56,641 nt of DNA from Silene noctiflora (GCA_009801015.1 VHZZ01000501.1:68085-124725); one strand, 5' to 3'; positions 45,301 to 56,641 are shown, numbered from the stretch's first letter. A program made the numbers and translations. Notes: a model not told the origin generated them from the sequence alone.

Positions 45301-48300
45301 GGAAGAAGTGACAGTTTAAAGTTAGAGACACATTACTTACAACTATTAATATTCGGGAGAAAAAACTTGTTACTTTATTATCTCAGATATCTGCAGAACT
45401 GACTTAACCAACTGCTACCTTTTATGAAAGGGGCGAATCATCATAAAAGTCCAGGAAATGAAGAAGTGCTTGCCTGATTGAAAAGCCAGAAGCTTCCCCC
45501 CAGTACTCTTCATCGCCAAAAATGCAGCCTGGAGCAAAAAGAGAAGAAAAGAGTAATGACAGCAAATATGCCCATTACAATACAATGGTGGATTTCTAAA
45601 AGGATCCAGATCTCTCTGTGTCCTAAACCCTCCTCATACAAAGGCGGAACTTTAGTCAGCACTAAGGCAGCTATAGAAACTCAATGCCTGAAGGGCACTA
45701 GTTGTAGAAAAAGAGCACCAATCAATAGTGTCAAAGAATCTACATAGCTCAGAAACAGCATGTGCAACAAAAATTACAAACAAATTTACCTTAATTGATG
45801 CACCAAAAGCCGAATCTGCAGTCTTATTACTCTCAAACATAGTTGGAATGCTTTCCAACAGCAACTCTATGTGTTGACGGCACTGCAACCATCACATAAT
45901 GGGTTAACGTTGAAGAGTCAAAACGTAGAACTGATAGATACAAATTTCCATAACCTATGTTGGTAAAACTCATTTAGAAGTATCCAACACAGGTGCGTAG
46001 CCAAGTGTCAGACTCAACTTTTTTATGAAGAATCTGCATATTTTGGCTTAAAATGAGGCATTCAAATATAATACCAAGGTCTGAGTGTCGGACACAGATA
46101 CGTGAGGTAATGAGGAGAATCAGAGTAACATAGTCCGTAACTACTCCAGAGCAGTGAGACATATATTGTATATTAGATGCCTACCTCTGATAATTGTACT
46201 ATCACGTCCGTCTCAAGGGGAGTGTAAACATCTTGTACATCAGGAACTATAAGCATCAGTGGCTGTAGAATAGGAGGGATAAAAAATTCAGCACATCAAA
46301 CCTAAAGGTGCAGACAAATGTTTACAGCAGCAAAGTAGCAGTGAATGACTAATGAAATATTGGTAGACATAAATGTTGCAGAGGAAACACTCTCCTGAAG
46401 CCCACATTAGTCAAAGTAAAGTATCCAATATGCATCAGTAAACTGTTCAGTGCAAACCTGCTGTGATGCACGTTTTAGATTGTAAAAGTGTATTGTTGAA
46501 TCAAATGTTGCAATTCCAACCATGGTCCTCGGACCTTCCTGCAAAAGAAAACAATGGAGACACCATGAAGCCAAGTCACACGATACCACTACTTCTATAG
46601 AAACAGTGAATGGAAGTTCGACATGCATAAGCTCGAAAATTTTACATGAAAGTCTAGGGCAACCAACAGCTGGTAACTCCATTAGAGCTACACTAGTTGG
46701 ATCATGGCAAATCAGACTACAGATACCCAGAATTCCTCTAAATGTCATTCTTTGTAATGAGAGAACATTGATGATAGCCATGAGGTGGATATAGAAGAGG
46801 AAAAAAAGGGTCACTGATCGGTGAAACCAAAAGGTCCTAAAAGCATTTGACGTGAAGCAGTGTGAAAACCACCACACACAGGAGTCTGAATACAAGAAAG
46901 ATTAGCGGTTAAAAGGAGAAAAGGAGCCCTCTTCTAAAATTAAGTTGGGAATATGGGATCAGGATCTGGAATACTGGAATAGGCAAGTACACATGACTAG
47001 GGGCAGAGAAATGTGATTCTGATTTCTGAGGGTCTTAGAAAAGGATTGGAGTTTGGAAATACCTTAATCAACCAACTTTTGTAATTTTACCAAGATTTTT
47101 CTTTTATGAATTACAATGATCATTGGAGATTGATAGACCACAAATAAGTGACTGTCCATGTAGATAGTCGTTATCAAGTTTACAGCTAGGTTACATGGTT
47201 CGGGGTTCGATTTGGTTCGAGTTCGAGTTCGAGTTCGTAGTTCGTAATTCGCTATACATAGTGAACTGGGTTTGAGGTGTAAATAAATAATCTATAATTT
47301 AAGTCGGAAAATTAAGCATTAAGCATTTTAATAGTACAGTTTAAGTCTTTGTAAAATTAAATACGGAGTACATCCAAAATAAAACACATGAAAATAGGAA
47401 AGTCTTTATTGAAAGTTGTGTACTTTACCAATTACCAGTTTACCACTAATAAGAAAACAGAAAAGTCAAATAAAGTAACACTGTCAGCATATTTAATTTA
47501 ATANGTGTATTCCCAAAGTTTTGCAAAGGACCAATCAGTCCTTACCAAAAGTAACTTGAGTGGTCAGCCCCACCTTTTTAATAAAGGACAATGTTGTCAT
47601 TTGAATTAAAACCCTACCTACCCATTATTTTTTTACTCCATTAAACTCTTTTGCGCCTCCTCTCCCTTTCGTCTCCCTCTTTATTCCTTCACCACCAGCC
47701 TGACCATACTAGCACATCTCCGGCGAGCCATGCTACCACCTTCTCCGGCGAGCCATGCTCTCTCTGCTAGAGTTCGTAGATCTGACCGGTCTAGGTCACG
47801 AATTCCGGCGACCTAGTTCGCGAACGACCCCGATTTGGGTCCGACGAATCTGGTTAGAGAATCGAGGATCCGAACTCCGAACCGTGTATCATAGGTTTAC
47901 AGGCCCAACATATGAGGTGAGTTCGAATAAAAAGTACAGAAATCTCACACATAACTCTGCCTTTTTGTTGTAGTCTTGCACTATGGGATCTTATAAAAAG
48001 CTTGTTGTCTATAAAAGACAAGCTAACTAAAAAGGCTAGAAACCCTGATCCACTAGCTCTTTTCTCCAAGACAACTAGCTTTAATTTTCAAGGATAAGAA
48101 AAGGGTTGGATACTTTGTGGAAGATAGTACCAATGATGATCCGTGAAGTTATAAGCTTCATGTAGCAGAGTTTCCAGTTTTTAAGATCCATTTTTTACCG
48201 AATGAAGGTGTATACCACGGATTGACAAAAACGGTTTACTGAAGAAGAGAGTGTTACTTATTTAAGAAACTTACTGGGAGATCAGCTATGGCTTGATTAA

Positions 48301-51300
48301 TTGCACTGCATGCAGCTGCTGTCGCTCCAGTCTGTATTGCTTTCATCGACACATCAACGAGGAAGAAAAAAACTGCAGGCATTGGATCACGCACCTGACA
48401 AACAAAAAGAGAACAAATTTGTCAGTGGAAGATAAATAGATTAGATTTAGAAGAGAAAAGGGACATATATTCCAAATACAAAGTCACTCTTTCTCCATCA
48501 ATAACAAAAACTCCGCTTTTCTTACAACAATCCCCTGCCTCAGTAAATATCTCCTCAAACGTGTAAGCAAACCGCATAAAATAGATCTCAATTCCATCTC
48601 TCACACATAAATAATAACTCGTCAACAATGATCAGTTGAACATGTAAAAAAAATTGTGTTTCCTACTAAGAACAATGTGCCCAATATCAGTAAACCAAAC
48701 TTATGATAAATGTTATGTGACTACAAAATTAAGGTTGCCATCAGTAAATAACTAGGCAGAGTTCCATGGAGGAGTGGACAGCAAATTTGCTAGCTGGAAT
48801 AAGGAAACCAATATGGTCTGAACAAGATTTTCGAACTTTTAGACCCAATTCTTAGCATTAGAATCAACACAATATCACCTAATACGAAATATCAAAAAAG
48901 AGCCAAGAGAAGAAAGAAAAAGCATAAATATTCTGCGATACAGTAGCCAACCATGTAGTCTTTTGTAGCGACAAATTCAACAGTTCCTCGGCACAACTCA
49001 GGTCTTTCGTCAGCATCTCTACGCCGGCCATCCGGCCCTAAGTTGCAATGGTAATCACGAGGAGTTTCATCAGTAACCCCTGCAACAGGAACGAAAATAA
49101 TGCTATAAAAGTTGAACAAGGGATTAATAATGATTCCTACATGACAACTCATTAAGATACAGATGCAACATACTAACGACGGAGGATTAATAGCCAGGTG
49201 AAGACCAAACAACAAATAATGCATTTTCTATTCCATCCATAAATTTTTTTTCAACAACCTGAGTATGCTGAGCATAGATGAAACAACAACAGGCACTACA
49301 GTATGTATGCCTTTTCCATCGACGGACCCTTTCATCACCAGATAGAGACCTGACAATTGAGAAGTGTTCTACATAGAATCACAAGCAGAACAAGGTGTAC
49401 ATAGAGCCTAGAGCTTGTTTTTTTCCTTTCTGGTTACATCTCTTTTTTATGGGGCTGGAAGGGGTTCCTCACATCTCCTTCGTACAAAAGAGGAAACTGT
49501 TGAGACGTCTTTCTAAAAGCCTTATCACTATGAAACAAAAGATCCCACGACAAGGAGGTGTTGGCATGTCAATGTTTTGAGCTCCAATATATAAACTTGT
49601 AGTGAAAGAGTTACTTCAGCATTACAGCCAAGACATGAAAAGGGAACTTAGCAGCCTACAGTTCCAGATGATACATGTAGATCCAAGAGCTCGTAAAAAA
49701 TGATGAATGTAATAGAATGTAATCATATTTTTTCTAGCTTTCCATCGTATTAGAAACCATTTAAACAGTTTAGAGAACATTGCTAACACCAACAAGTCAA
49801 ACTGTCAAAGACTCGCAACGACTAACATAAGTAAAATGATAGTAGAAGTAGACATTACTCGTAGTTTAGCCACTTTATGTAATGGCAATAAAGCCATAAT
49901 CAAGATTGACATAACTTATCAAAATCTCTTTTTACATACATGGTTGTTTAATTGTTTACAGTAGTTGCAGAATTTTAAAACGTATTAAATTGTTAATAGT
50001 ATAGAAAACGACAGAACTGATCTTTTATGTTGGCTTATTTAACCGCCTTTTTGTTTGTTTATTTTACATGAGAAGGATTTCATTTGGAGAGAAATCAATA
50101 AATTATGTGGTCTAAACATCTCTTATATGGACAAAGACTAAAGCCAACTATACTAACCGCAAAAGTTGCAGATGAATCGCTTCCCTTGATCAATAAATTT
50201 TACAAATGGATTCATGTACGCTTTACAACGAGAGCATCGGACTGGACCACCTTCTCCAAAATCAACAACCTGCAATCCATCAAATATGTCCACGTAAAGA
50301 GGGTAACAGTAATGAAAATTCATGAAAGCTTGTTTTTGTTTGGGTGTGCACGTAGTTTATGTCTCCACATCGAAACATGTATAAGTGCACATCGAGACAT
50401 GTATAAGTGTCGCTGAGACCCTGGGAGGATGGATAACAGAAAGCATGCACGATAACTATCGGTCATGAACATTTTCTTACCTATTGTTGTGTTACATAGT
50501 ATCAAGAAATAGTTAAATGTTCAGACAATAAAAAGGAAACTTAAGTGGTATATATACCGTCACAACTATCAATTACCAATAAATAAATAAATAGAGAGTA
50601 ACTCAAAGAGACGGGAAATTCACGTAGGAAGAAAGCTTAAGAGGTAAGCTTGGATTTTTCTTTTGAAGGAATGAGGAGCTAGAAGCTTAAAAAGGGAAAT
50701 ATAAAGAGACTGCATTAGCAAATGAAGTACCCAATAGTAATACTAATATACCTGAAGAGGCTCCTCAGATGGATGTGGAAGCGCTAATGGTTGAACCAGT
50801 AGAGCTAATTGCATCCCAGATGTTGATAAAAGATCAGTAGTACATGGAACCTGCAAAACAAATAAGAGAATAGCTCTTTAATACGTCAACTCATGAAGAC
50901 TGAGATAGAGTCTAGTTTGAAAATATATCTATTAACTACAACAATTACCTGGTTGATTGTACACCTTATATAACGAGGGCTGCAATTTCCAGTGTCCTTG
51001 ACGATGTACTCACCTGTGGCAGACTACGCCAATACAATTAGACATAAATGACCAGAAAGGGGCAGTAGATATCCATGTAATTTTCTCTGACAACATATAA
51101 CAATCACAAATAAGGAACAAGCCATTTTTTCAATGTACATAGAAAAATGGTTTTCCTCATAGCCTTTCCTTTTCTTCTCTTCACAGTTCACACTGTTTTG
51201 TTTGCCTATTTTGCTTCGTATAACAATCGTATTTTCTTTTATCCACTATTTCAGTGTTTTCTCACCTCATATTGACGATTCCGTACGATATTTTGAGTTA

Positions 51301-54300
51301 GCCAACCACAAAGTAATTGGGACTAAGGCTTCATTGGTCTTGTCAACACAGTAACACAGGCAAATGAACTAGACCAAATGTCTCCCTGTCTCTTCCCTAC
51401 TTCTATATTTTGAAATTAGTAAACCCAATGCAACAAGGGTGTGACGAAACAAATATACGCTAATGTGTAGGAAAATATGCTTATAGCTAATGTTCACATG
51501 CCCATATGAAAGTGACTCATAATCTCGTTCAATGGCTGTTTCTCGACAGGTAGATAGGCGGTGCAACGCAACAAATGCCTATGAAAACTGAAGAAGTACA
51601 CACTAAATAAGATGTAACTAACGCAAACATATCACCAGTCACAACTATTTCACTTTTTCTTGTTTTAGTGAGGCAGCGAGCCACTGAGCTGCCATTCCAA
51701 TCAAGGATTGAAAGTATATTATAACGTATATTATAACTGTGGGAATTGGGATCCCCACAAGATCATCTCTATGCAAGAGTTCCAATAGTCACTGAGAATA
51801 AGAAGCACATCGAAGATAAAGAGTACTGTAATTAATAAACAAGAATGGAGGACTACAGAAACATAAGCACGCACAAGTAACGGGAAAATATAAGCAACAA
51901 CTGGCTAAAATGCAAGGAAGACTGATACCGGAGGAATATTAGCCTGATTGCCAGTACGAGTTTCGTACACAACTGCAGATGAACTCGGAAGTGGTCGTGG
52001 AATTTGGTTTGGATCAATCTTCGATGATCCAGCCATCGGAGCACCAGGCTGACCCATAGGTGCATTATCCATATTTTGAGGTGGCAATTTTGGTGGCATG
52101 CCATACATCATGGGTGGTTGCATGGAACCAGGAAGCGGGGGAGGGGCTACCTGAAATTTTGTTTTGGAAGGTAGGTGCAAAACAGTACATGAGAATCAAG
52201 AATAATTTCAAGCCACAAGACGGCTGCAAGATAAGCAAAAACGAATAAACTAAGAACAATGCGACAAATATGTTATCAAGGGATAAGTGAAGTGAACACA
52301 TGCACCATAACCTATATCTAAACAAAAGCTGATGGTGACTAAATCAAAACACCTCAATCGCACATTTCATACAAAATCACATTGAGGTCTAACAAAGTAT
52401 TCATTACCAGTTTTTTTTTAAACTTTTTACACTCCTTGAGGTAAAGAGGATGAGAAGGTTTTTTTCCTTGGAAGGAAGACGTAAATGGAGCATAACTATA
52501 CAAGGGACAGTAGGCTGAAAGCTAAAGGCCATAATATATTACTCCACCTAGTCAAGGAGTGTCACACACTCACAAGGGACGGTAGGCTGAAAGCTAGAGG
52601 CCATGACATATTACTCCCTAGTCAAGGAGTCTCACACACTCACAAGGGACAGTAGGCTAAAAGCTAGAGGCCATGATATATTACTCCACCTAGTCAAGGA
52701 GTGTCACACACTCACATACGACTAAGTGTCGCACTATCCGACTCTCGAATTCAAAATTTGAGCAACAGTAGGGTGTTGAACTATTTGGGCTACTTCATAG
52801 ACATGGATAAAGCACGTCTCAGATTATCAAGTGTCACATAAATTAGTTCGGCAAATTTGTTGATAAGATTGTCACATTTTGTTAGTGGGACAAATTTATG
52901 CTTAATAACTTAGCTGCTACAACAACTTAGAACATTACCTCAGTGCCTCAAAAGGCTCATCTACATCAAGATAAATGGGATCAGTTGTACACAGTTTTAC
53001 CCTACGGAAAAGAGACAATGACCCTAGATGACCCATGAAACCATGACAAATAAATACATAAATAAGTAACTTGCATTGAGAATTGCATCGCCCTCACTAC
53101 TACTTCACAATATAGGAGGCATGAATAGTTTGTAAGACACTTTACTTTGTTCCGTCATATTACAAGCCAAAGAATAATAACTAAGCATATACTCTTGTAA
53201 AATAAAAGTCCACATGTAATTTATTAAGAATCCTATGTCAGGAAATGTAAAACGAGCAAATATATACAAAAGTCTTTGGCATGGTCAAATATAGTCTATC
53301 AATTCAAGGGAGGATGAGCAAAAAACAGTTAAAAGAACTCCTTGATAAACCATCACAATGTAAAGCTCTCTCTTTCTTACATTCTAGGGTAAATCACCAC
53401 TCTAATGTATCTTCATTCTTTCCCTCCTAGCAATTTTGATTTTGCTCCAATTATCTTAGTAACCATGGTTCAAAATCTCGGCCAAGATGTATCGTATCAG
53501 CCGAGTTGTATCGGTTTTCCACTTTTCCTTAAAAATCCTCCCAAAATAAAAAAGAAGGGATGGGATGGGATGGAAGGAGGGAGTATGACACAAGAATTAG
53601 CACGTCAATAGGGGACTCCAGCAAATCTAATAAGTGTCCCATGTCATACTAGCCCAAGATTCAATACCTGACTGGCCAAAAAAGTGATATCCCATGGTAA
53701 CTATGAGGTCATGTACTATTCTAGTAATTAATACTCTTCTTCCAAATGCAATGCCAAAATGCTAAGGCGCAAAGGTATCATCTTCCAAACATTAAAGACT
53801 CAAGAAAATAGAAGAAAAAGAACATGAAGAAGATAGTCAATAGTACAAAATCCATTGGCAGATGCATTATACTATTCATTGGATCCATGATAAATTAGAC
53901 TTCAAAGATGATTCCGGACAAAGTAGAGTATGACCAGCAACACAAAATTAAGTTGAAAAGGGAAAAAGATAAGACCTACAAGTAGCATGCAATAACCTTA
54001 CCTGCCGCATGTGTGCCTGTGGGGGCTGCAAACCGAATGGAGAGCCAGAATGAAGTGGAGCATTTGGTCCCTGGGGTGACAATGAGTAAGGAGAAGCAGG
54101 CTGATCGCCTGAAGAGCCAACAGCTCCAGTTCTAAGTATAGAACGCATAGTTGGAGGTTGGGATGGAGCTCTCATTAGAGGAACAGATAATGGAGGGCCA
54201 ATCGGAGGTTGTTGTGAGCCTCCAGGGGGAGGAAACCGAGGTCCACCTGGAACTGTTCCAGCTGAGAATACAGGAGGTCCATTACTACTGGCACTCGTTG

Positions 54301-54853
54301 CATAAGTAGGCTGGTTAATAGAACCCGAAGCCATTGGTGGGGAGCCAAATACACCAGGGCGAGGCCCTCCTTGAAAAGTGGGGGGATTGGAAGCATGTGC
54401 CGCAGGAGGCGGGGCTGGCCCACCGGAAGCGAAGGGCCCTTGAGAAAGTGGTCTAGAGGCAAAGGGCTGAGGTTGAACAAATGGAGGAGCACCAGAGGGT
54501 CTACCAGGCATCATATTGGGTTGAACCATAGGCCCTGCCGGAGGAGCTGCAGCTCTCGGGACTACACCTGGCGGAGGAGGGCCAGGCCTAGAGACCAATG
54601 AAGGCCCAGTGGATGGAGTAGGTGGGTTAGTCACGGATGAAGGGAAGCGTGGAGCCGTTCCAAAAGGAGGTCTAGCAGGACCGGCAGAAGGTGGCACGGG
54701 GGCATTTTGTGGATTATTGATCTGTAAGTTTTGAAAATTTTGTAATAAAGATGGGTTGGGGGTTCTATTTGGGTTAGGTACATAATTTGGTGGTGGGGTA
54801 GATAACTGTTGGTTGTTCGGTCTATGTGCCCCTGGAGGTACAGGAGCAGCCAT
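36347..54853 (-). CDS. SEC24: COPII coat protein SEC24, 24 coding exons
   Basis: Minus-strand coding exons: 54853-54002, 52150-51929, 51023-50949, 50850-50752, 50269-50158, 49079-48952, 48394-48275, 46538-46458, 46262-46185, 45882-45790, 45528-45474, 44937-44861, 43582-43511, 43416-43333, 42794-42675, 42554-42486, 41527-41450, 41327-41189, 40780-40610, 40193-40048, 38735-38556, 38178-38090, 36816-36785 and 36453-36347. They total 3279 bp, 1092 residues, in frame throughout. Residues 1-345 are Pro/Gly-rich and disordered. The zinc finger has C428, C431, C450 and C453. The trunk domain starts near [20 protein letters not shown] (498). The beta-sandwich and helical parts follow, and the gelsolin-like end includes [17 protein letters not shown] and [15 protein letters not shown]24 binds SEC23 and selects cargo for ER export. 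Length and the long Pro-rich start fit the plant SEC24C/CEF branch. The intron after exon 11 is GC-AG. Confidence 0.95.
36578..36778. mobile_element. MITE of the GACCATTAAT family, copy 3
   Basis: It contains GATGGTCAATTTTGACCATT and, near the right end, GGACAACATAAATAGACAG. It sits in the 331-bp last intron of SEC24 and makes up most of it. Confidence 0.65.
37470..37995. mobile_element. GACCCG-motif element in SEC24 intron 22
   Basis: Both subterminal zones are full of AACCCGACCCG-type strings (37490-37600 and 37895-38010) around an AT-rich core. No coding capacity; ends and target duplication not resolved. It resembles the other motif-rich elements. Confidence 0.5.
38830..39860 (+). pseudogene. 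LINE (non-LTR retrotransposon) remnant, antisense in SEC24 intron
   Basis: Broken frames give a reverse transcriptase piece ([17 protein letters not shown] and a degenerate 'FPIS..' part), then, from 39431, an open stretch ending in [20 protein letters not shown], the zf-RVT zinc-binding domain found at the C-terminus of plant LINE ORF2. Stops and deletions separate them. Endonuclease and the catalytic YADD region are missing. It lies in the intron between the 40048-40193 and 38556-38735 exons of SEC24, on the opposite strand. Confidence 0.75.
40888..41150. mobile_element. MITE of the GACCATTAAT family, copy 4
   Basis: It contains GGTAGTTAACCAAGGTCAAC, TTTGACCATTCAGTTCTCC and, near the right end, CATAGTATGACCACCAAAG. 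It lies in a SEC24 intron and is the most diverged copy. Confidence 0.55.
42009..42115. mobile_element. 107-bp MITE in SEC24 intron
   Basis: Left TACTGCCTCCAATCCACACC, right GGTGCAGATTGGAGGGAGTA. TA at both ends. Confidence 0.75.
42373..42440 (+). repeat. (CA)n microsatellite and SINE tail
   Basis: About ten CA units, followed by GCCATTGAGGCACTGGGGTA and ATATTGTTGTTGTAGTA, the 3' end of the SINE family seen complete at 24143-24265, here on the plus strand and 5'-truncated. Confidence 0.65.
42945..43072. mobile_element. GTGTCGGAC-family MITE fragment in SEC24 intron
   Basis: It has GACACTCGGAGATGG and GACACTCGGACATGAC on the left, the shared middle CACAAAATAGCCAAAATCGA, and the family right end CCGAGTAACATAG. 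Confidence 0.6.
45952..46132. mobile_element. GTGTCGGAC-family MITE in SEC24 intron
   Basis: The left edge is near CCTATGTTGGTAAAACTCA, the middle has TTTTGGCTTAAAATGAGGCA and GAGTGTCGGACACAGATACG, and the right end is CAGAGTAACATAG. Confidence 0.6.
46900..48270. other. enlarged SEC24 intron 7 with foreign-looking GC-rich block
   Basis: The intron is 1.74 kb. It has a TTCGAG repeat run at 47215-47250, an ambiguous base at 47504, and a CT/CG-rich block (47640-47900) holding two copies of TCTCCGGCGAGCCATGCT. The block resembles a plant gene leader on the plus strand, but its reading frame closes after about 30 codons. It could be a captured gene fragment. Confidence 0.4.
52501..52715. repeat. 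72-bp minisatellite, three copies, in SEC24 intron 1
   Basis: Copies start at 52501, 52573 and 52643 with CAAGGGACAGTAGGCTGAAA or a variant and end GTCACACACTCA. The middle copy is 2 bp shorter (TCCCTAG for TCCACCTAG). Confidence 0.9.
52910..53025 (-). mobile_element. SINE-like copy in SEC24 intron 1
   Basis: Positions 52920-52980, with CATTACCTCAGTGCCTCAAA and ACAGTTTTACCCTACGG, match the SINE at 24143-24265 in the same orientation with many changes. Confidence 0.5.
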
Positions 54854-56440
54854 TTTATTTGATAGATTAAGCGGGAAACTTGAGCTCCAGTAAAATCAGA
54901 GCTCTCCAAGAACTTGCATTTACCTAACAACCAGAAGAGACCGAGGAGTGAGAACTTTATCAGCACCAAACAAAAAGCAGTTATTACAATTCTATTACTC
55001 CCTCCGTCTAAATCATTTGTTTACCTTTGATCAAAATACCCCCTCACAAAGAATAGAAAAGGTAAACAAATGATCTGGACAAACTGACAAAGGAAGTATT
55101 TGCCCCAAAGGAATGAAACAGTAAGGACAGTAAAAATCATTTGATCACATTCCTGCTAATAGAAGCATTACTATATCGTTAAGCAAAAACAAATAGATAT
55201 CACAGTGTCATACAAGAACCAGAGAAAGTAGCCGAACACTGGAGAACCACCCAAGACCTCTATCAGAGAAGACACTATAATTGCAGATTGTTAAGATTCA
55301 CCAAACAATGCGCTTAAGTCGAACACTTTGCCAACCTACCTCGTCTAGCTTAATTTAATTGAGAGAAACATTTCTATCAGTCATTTTGATCGTTTCACCT
55401 CATTAAAACCTCAAGAAACAATCAAACCAAATGCCTCACTGCCATAATTCTTTTAGGATAATCTAACTTAAAAATAATAGCTCCAATAAAACGACTTCGC
55501 CTCATCACAGCAAAAATTACAATTGCACTATCGGAATTACTCCCTTACTCGGAGAAAAACACAGCAAAGCAAAACTAATCAATACAAGCTACATTTTCCT
55601 TTCCATATAAATTTGTTATACGGATGAAATGTAACAAAGTTACAATCTTGAGCATGGTGTAACGTATATCTGAGCAAAATCGAGCATCGAATTTCGATAA
55701 AAATGACAAAAATTGACAGGAAAAAAGCAAATTGAGATACTACAGCAGGAATGTAATCAAAATAATAATATGCAAATGATCAAATCATCGGATCCAATAA
55801 CAAAATCAGGTTTCGAACAAAATCAAATCATAAGAACGCAAAATATGCGATAAAAGCATACAAAATTGAATTAAGTAACGGCATCATAAAGTGAAAAATT
55901 AAAGATAATTAATTGAGCTGGAAAATCATGAACTTGTTGCAGAGATCGACATAGAAAGAGAAATCATTGATTGATTGACGGAATTACCTTGACGGAAGGT
56001 GAATATGTCGCCGGCAATTATCGCCGGAGTTAAAACGACGTCGTAGAAGACGTTTGGGTAAAGAAAGAGATGACGGAGTTCTAAAGGTGTCAATGCCGGT
56101 TTTAACTCTTTGTTTTTTAGAAGAAAAAATGGCATGCTTTTCGATATAAGAATTAAATTACCTTTTATTTTTCGTAAATTATTTTTTTTACATACGGATT
56201 TTTAATCTTCAGCATACACTTTTTCATAATATTTTCATATCCTACTTTTTCCCGTAATTATAATCAGAGGGTGTTTTTTAGTGGTAAGAAAATATGATAA
56301 TGTGATATCTATGATGTCGTATATGAAAGAGTAAAATTCGTATGTAAAAAAATACGTCCCATATTTTTTTACTACTAAAAAACACTTTAATTATAGATTT
56401 TTCTACAAGTACAAGTACACACCTTGTTCTTTTAGAATCA
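54854..56440. other. SEC24 5' region, leader intron and promoter
   Basis: No other gene. On the minus strand a donor CGTCAAG/GTAATTCC (exon end 55988) suggests a non-coding first exon near 55988-56130, spliced to an acceptor close to 54900-54920 (TTGTTAG or TGCAAG). The region between would be a leader intron of about 1.07 kb containing a MITE (54996-55098). The promoter should lie right of 56130; no TATA box is certain. Confidence 0.5.
54996..55098. mobile_element. 103-bp MITE in the SEC24 leader intron
   Basis: Left TACTCCCTCCGTCTAAATCA and TTTGTTTACCTTT pair with AAAGGTAAACAAATGATCTG on the right. The outermost right end has decayed (AAAGGAAGTA). Confidence 0.75.
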
Positions 56441-56641
56441 CTAGTTGTTGCATCGCGCGCGGTGCGCGCGATACCCCAAGATATAGAAATCGATTTAGTT
56501 TTGTTCTCTTTTTTATTTAATTTATTGGTATGTAAGTGAACTATCGTATAAATATAAGTGTGTATTCTATTATAAGTGTGTATTCTATTAGTGTCGTTCG
56601 CTTGCACTTCGACAAAGCTTTGTTTCATTGTTAAGAATGTA
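56441..56641 (-). mobile_element. Helitron-like 3' terminus, minus orientation, running off the window
   Basis: On the minus strand a perfect 9-bp hairpin (ATCGCGCGC, loop ACC, GCGCGCGAT; 56452-56472) is followed by GCAACAA and CTAG, then T. Plant Helitrons end in a short GC-rich hairpin then CTRR, inserted between A and T. The spacer of 7 nt is a little short. The 5' end lies beyond the window, so this is a structural call only. Confidence 0.5.

Noticed and set aside
52501..52715. CRISPR-like spaced repeats
   Set aside because: The units are contiguous tandem copies without spacers, in a plant intron.
54175..54969. other frames overlapping the Pro-rich first SEC24 exon
   Set aside because: They arise from the CCN/GGN codon bias of the real exon.

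Overview
This window is nuclear DNA from a flowering plant. The evidence is genes split by short GT-AG introns into plant-type proteins, very AT-rich intergenic DNA, and many plant miniature transposons carrying the familiar CTCCCTCCGTCCC end. The abundance of those ends and of ACTCCGTAT-like remnants suggests Caryophyllales, perhaps Caryophyllaceae; that placement is an inference. A few ambiguous bases (2827, 2930-2956, 47504) mark imperfect assembly.

Layout. Positions 1-7.5 kb are repeat DNA: hairpin-rich LTR-like sequence, a long CA/CG microsatellite, the 3' end of a minus-strand Ty3-type element, a decayed Ty1/copia fragment with its LTR, and a TIR element at about 6.72-7.42 kb. Six protein genes follow. 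(1) An intronless hyccin gene (7905-8996, +). (2) A two-exon equilibrative nucleoside transporter (12254-14164, +). (3) A three-exon TPR-like protein (15392-17262, -). (4) A three-coding-exon membrane protein I do not recognise (22828-28061, -), whose last intron holds a diverged tandem duplication. (5) A seven-exon METTL21/Methyltransf_16 methyltransferase (30635-35305, +). (6) A 24-coding-exon COPII SEC24 gene (36347-54853, -), 1092 codons, filling the right third of the window. All spliced models were built by hand; each closes in frame with no internal stop.

The genes do not form one pathway. Hyccin belongs to the plasma-membrane PI4-kinase complex, ENT moves nucleosides, SEC24 selects ER cargo, and the methyltransferase probably modifies protein lysines. 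They look like ordinary genes in a stretch enlarged by transposons. Genes 4 and 5 are divergent; genes 5 and 6 converge.

The most interesting points are: two non-canonical GC-AG introns (one in the methyltransferase, one in SEC24); the tandem duplication in gene 4, which copied an intron/exon boundary and so left a decoy acceptor leading to an early stop, later hit by a MITE with a clean 9-bp target duplication; a complete non-autonomous hAT element (19864-20393) with a perfect 8-bp target duplication and dense CCGTAT/ATACGG motifs; a set of other elements, each with its own short repeated motif; and a Helitron-like terminus at the right edge. I found no RNA genes, no CRISPR array and no clearly new protein system.
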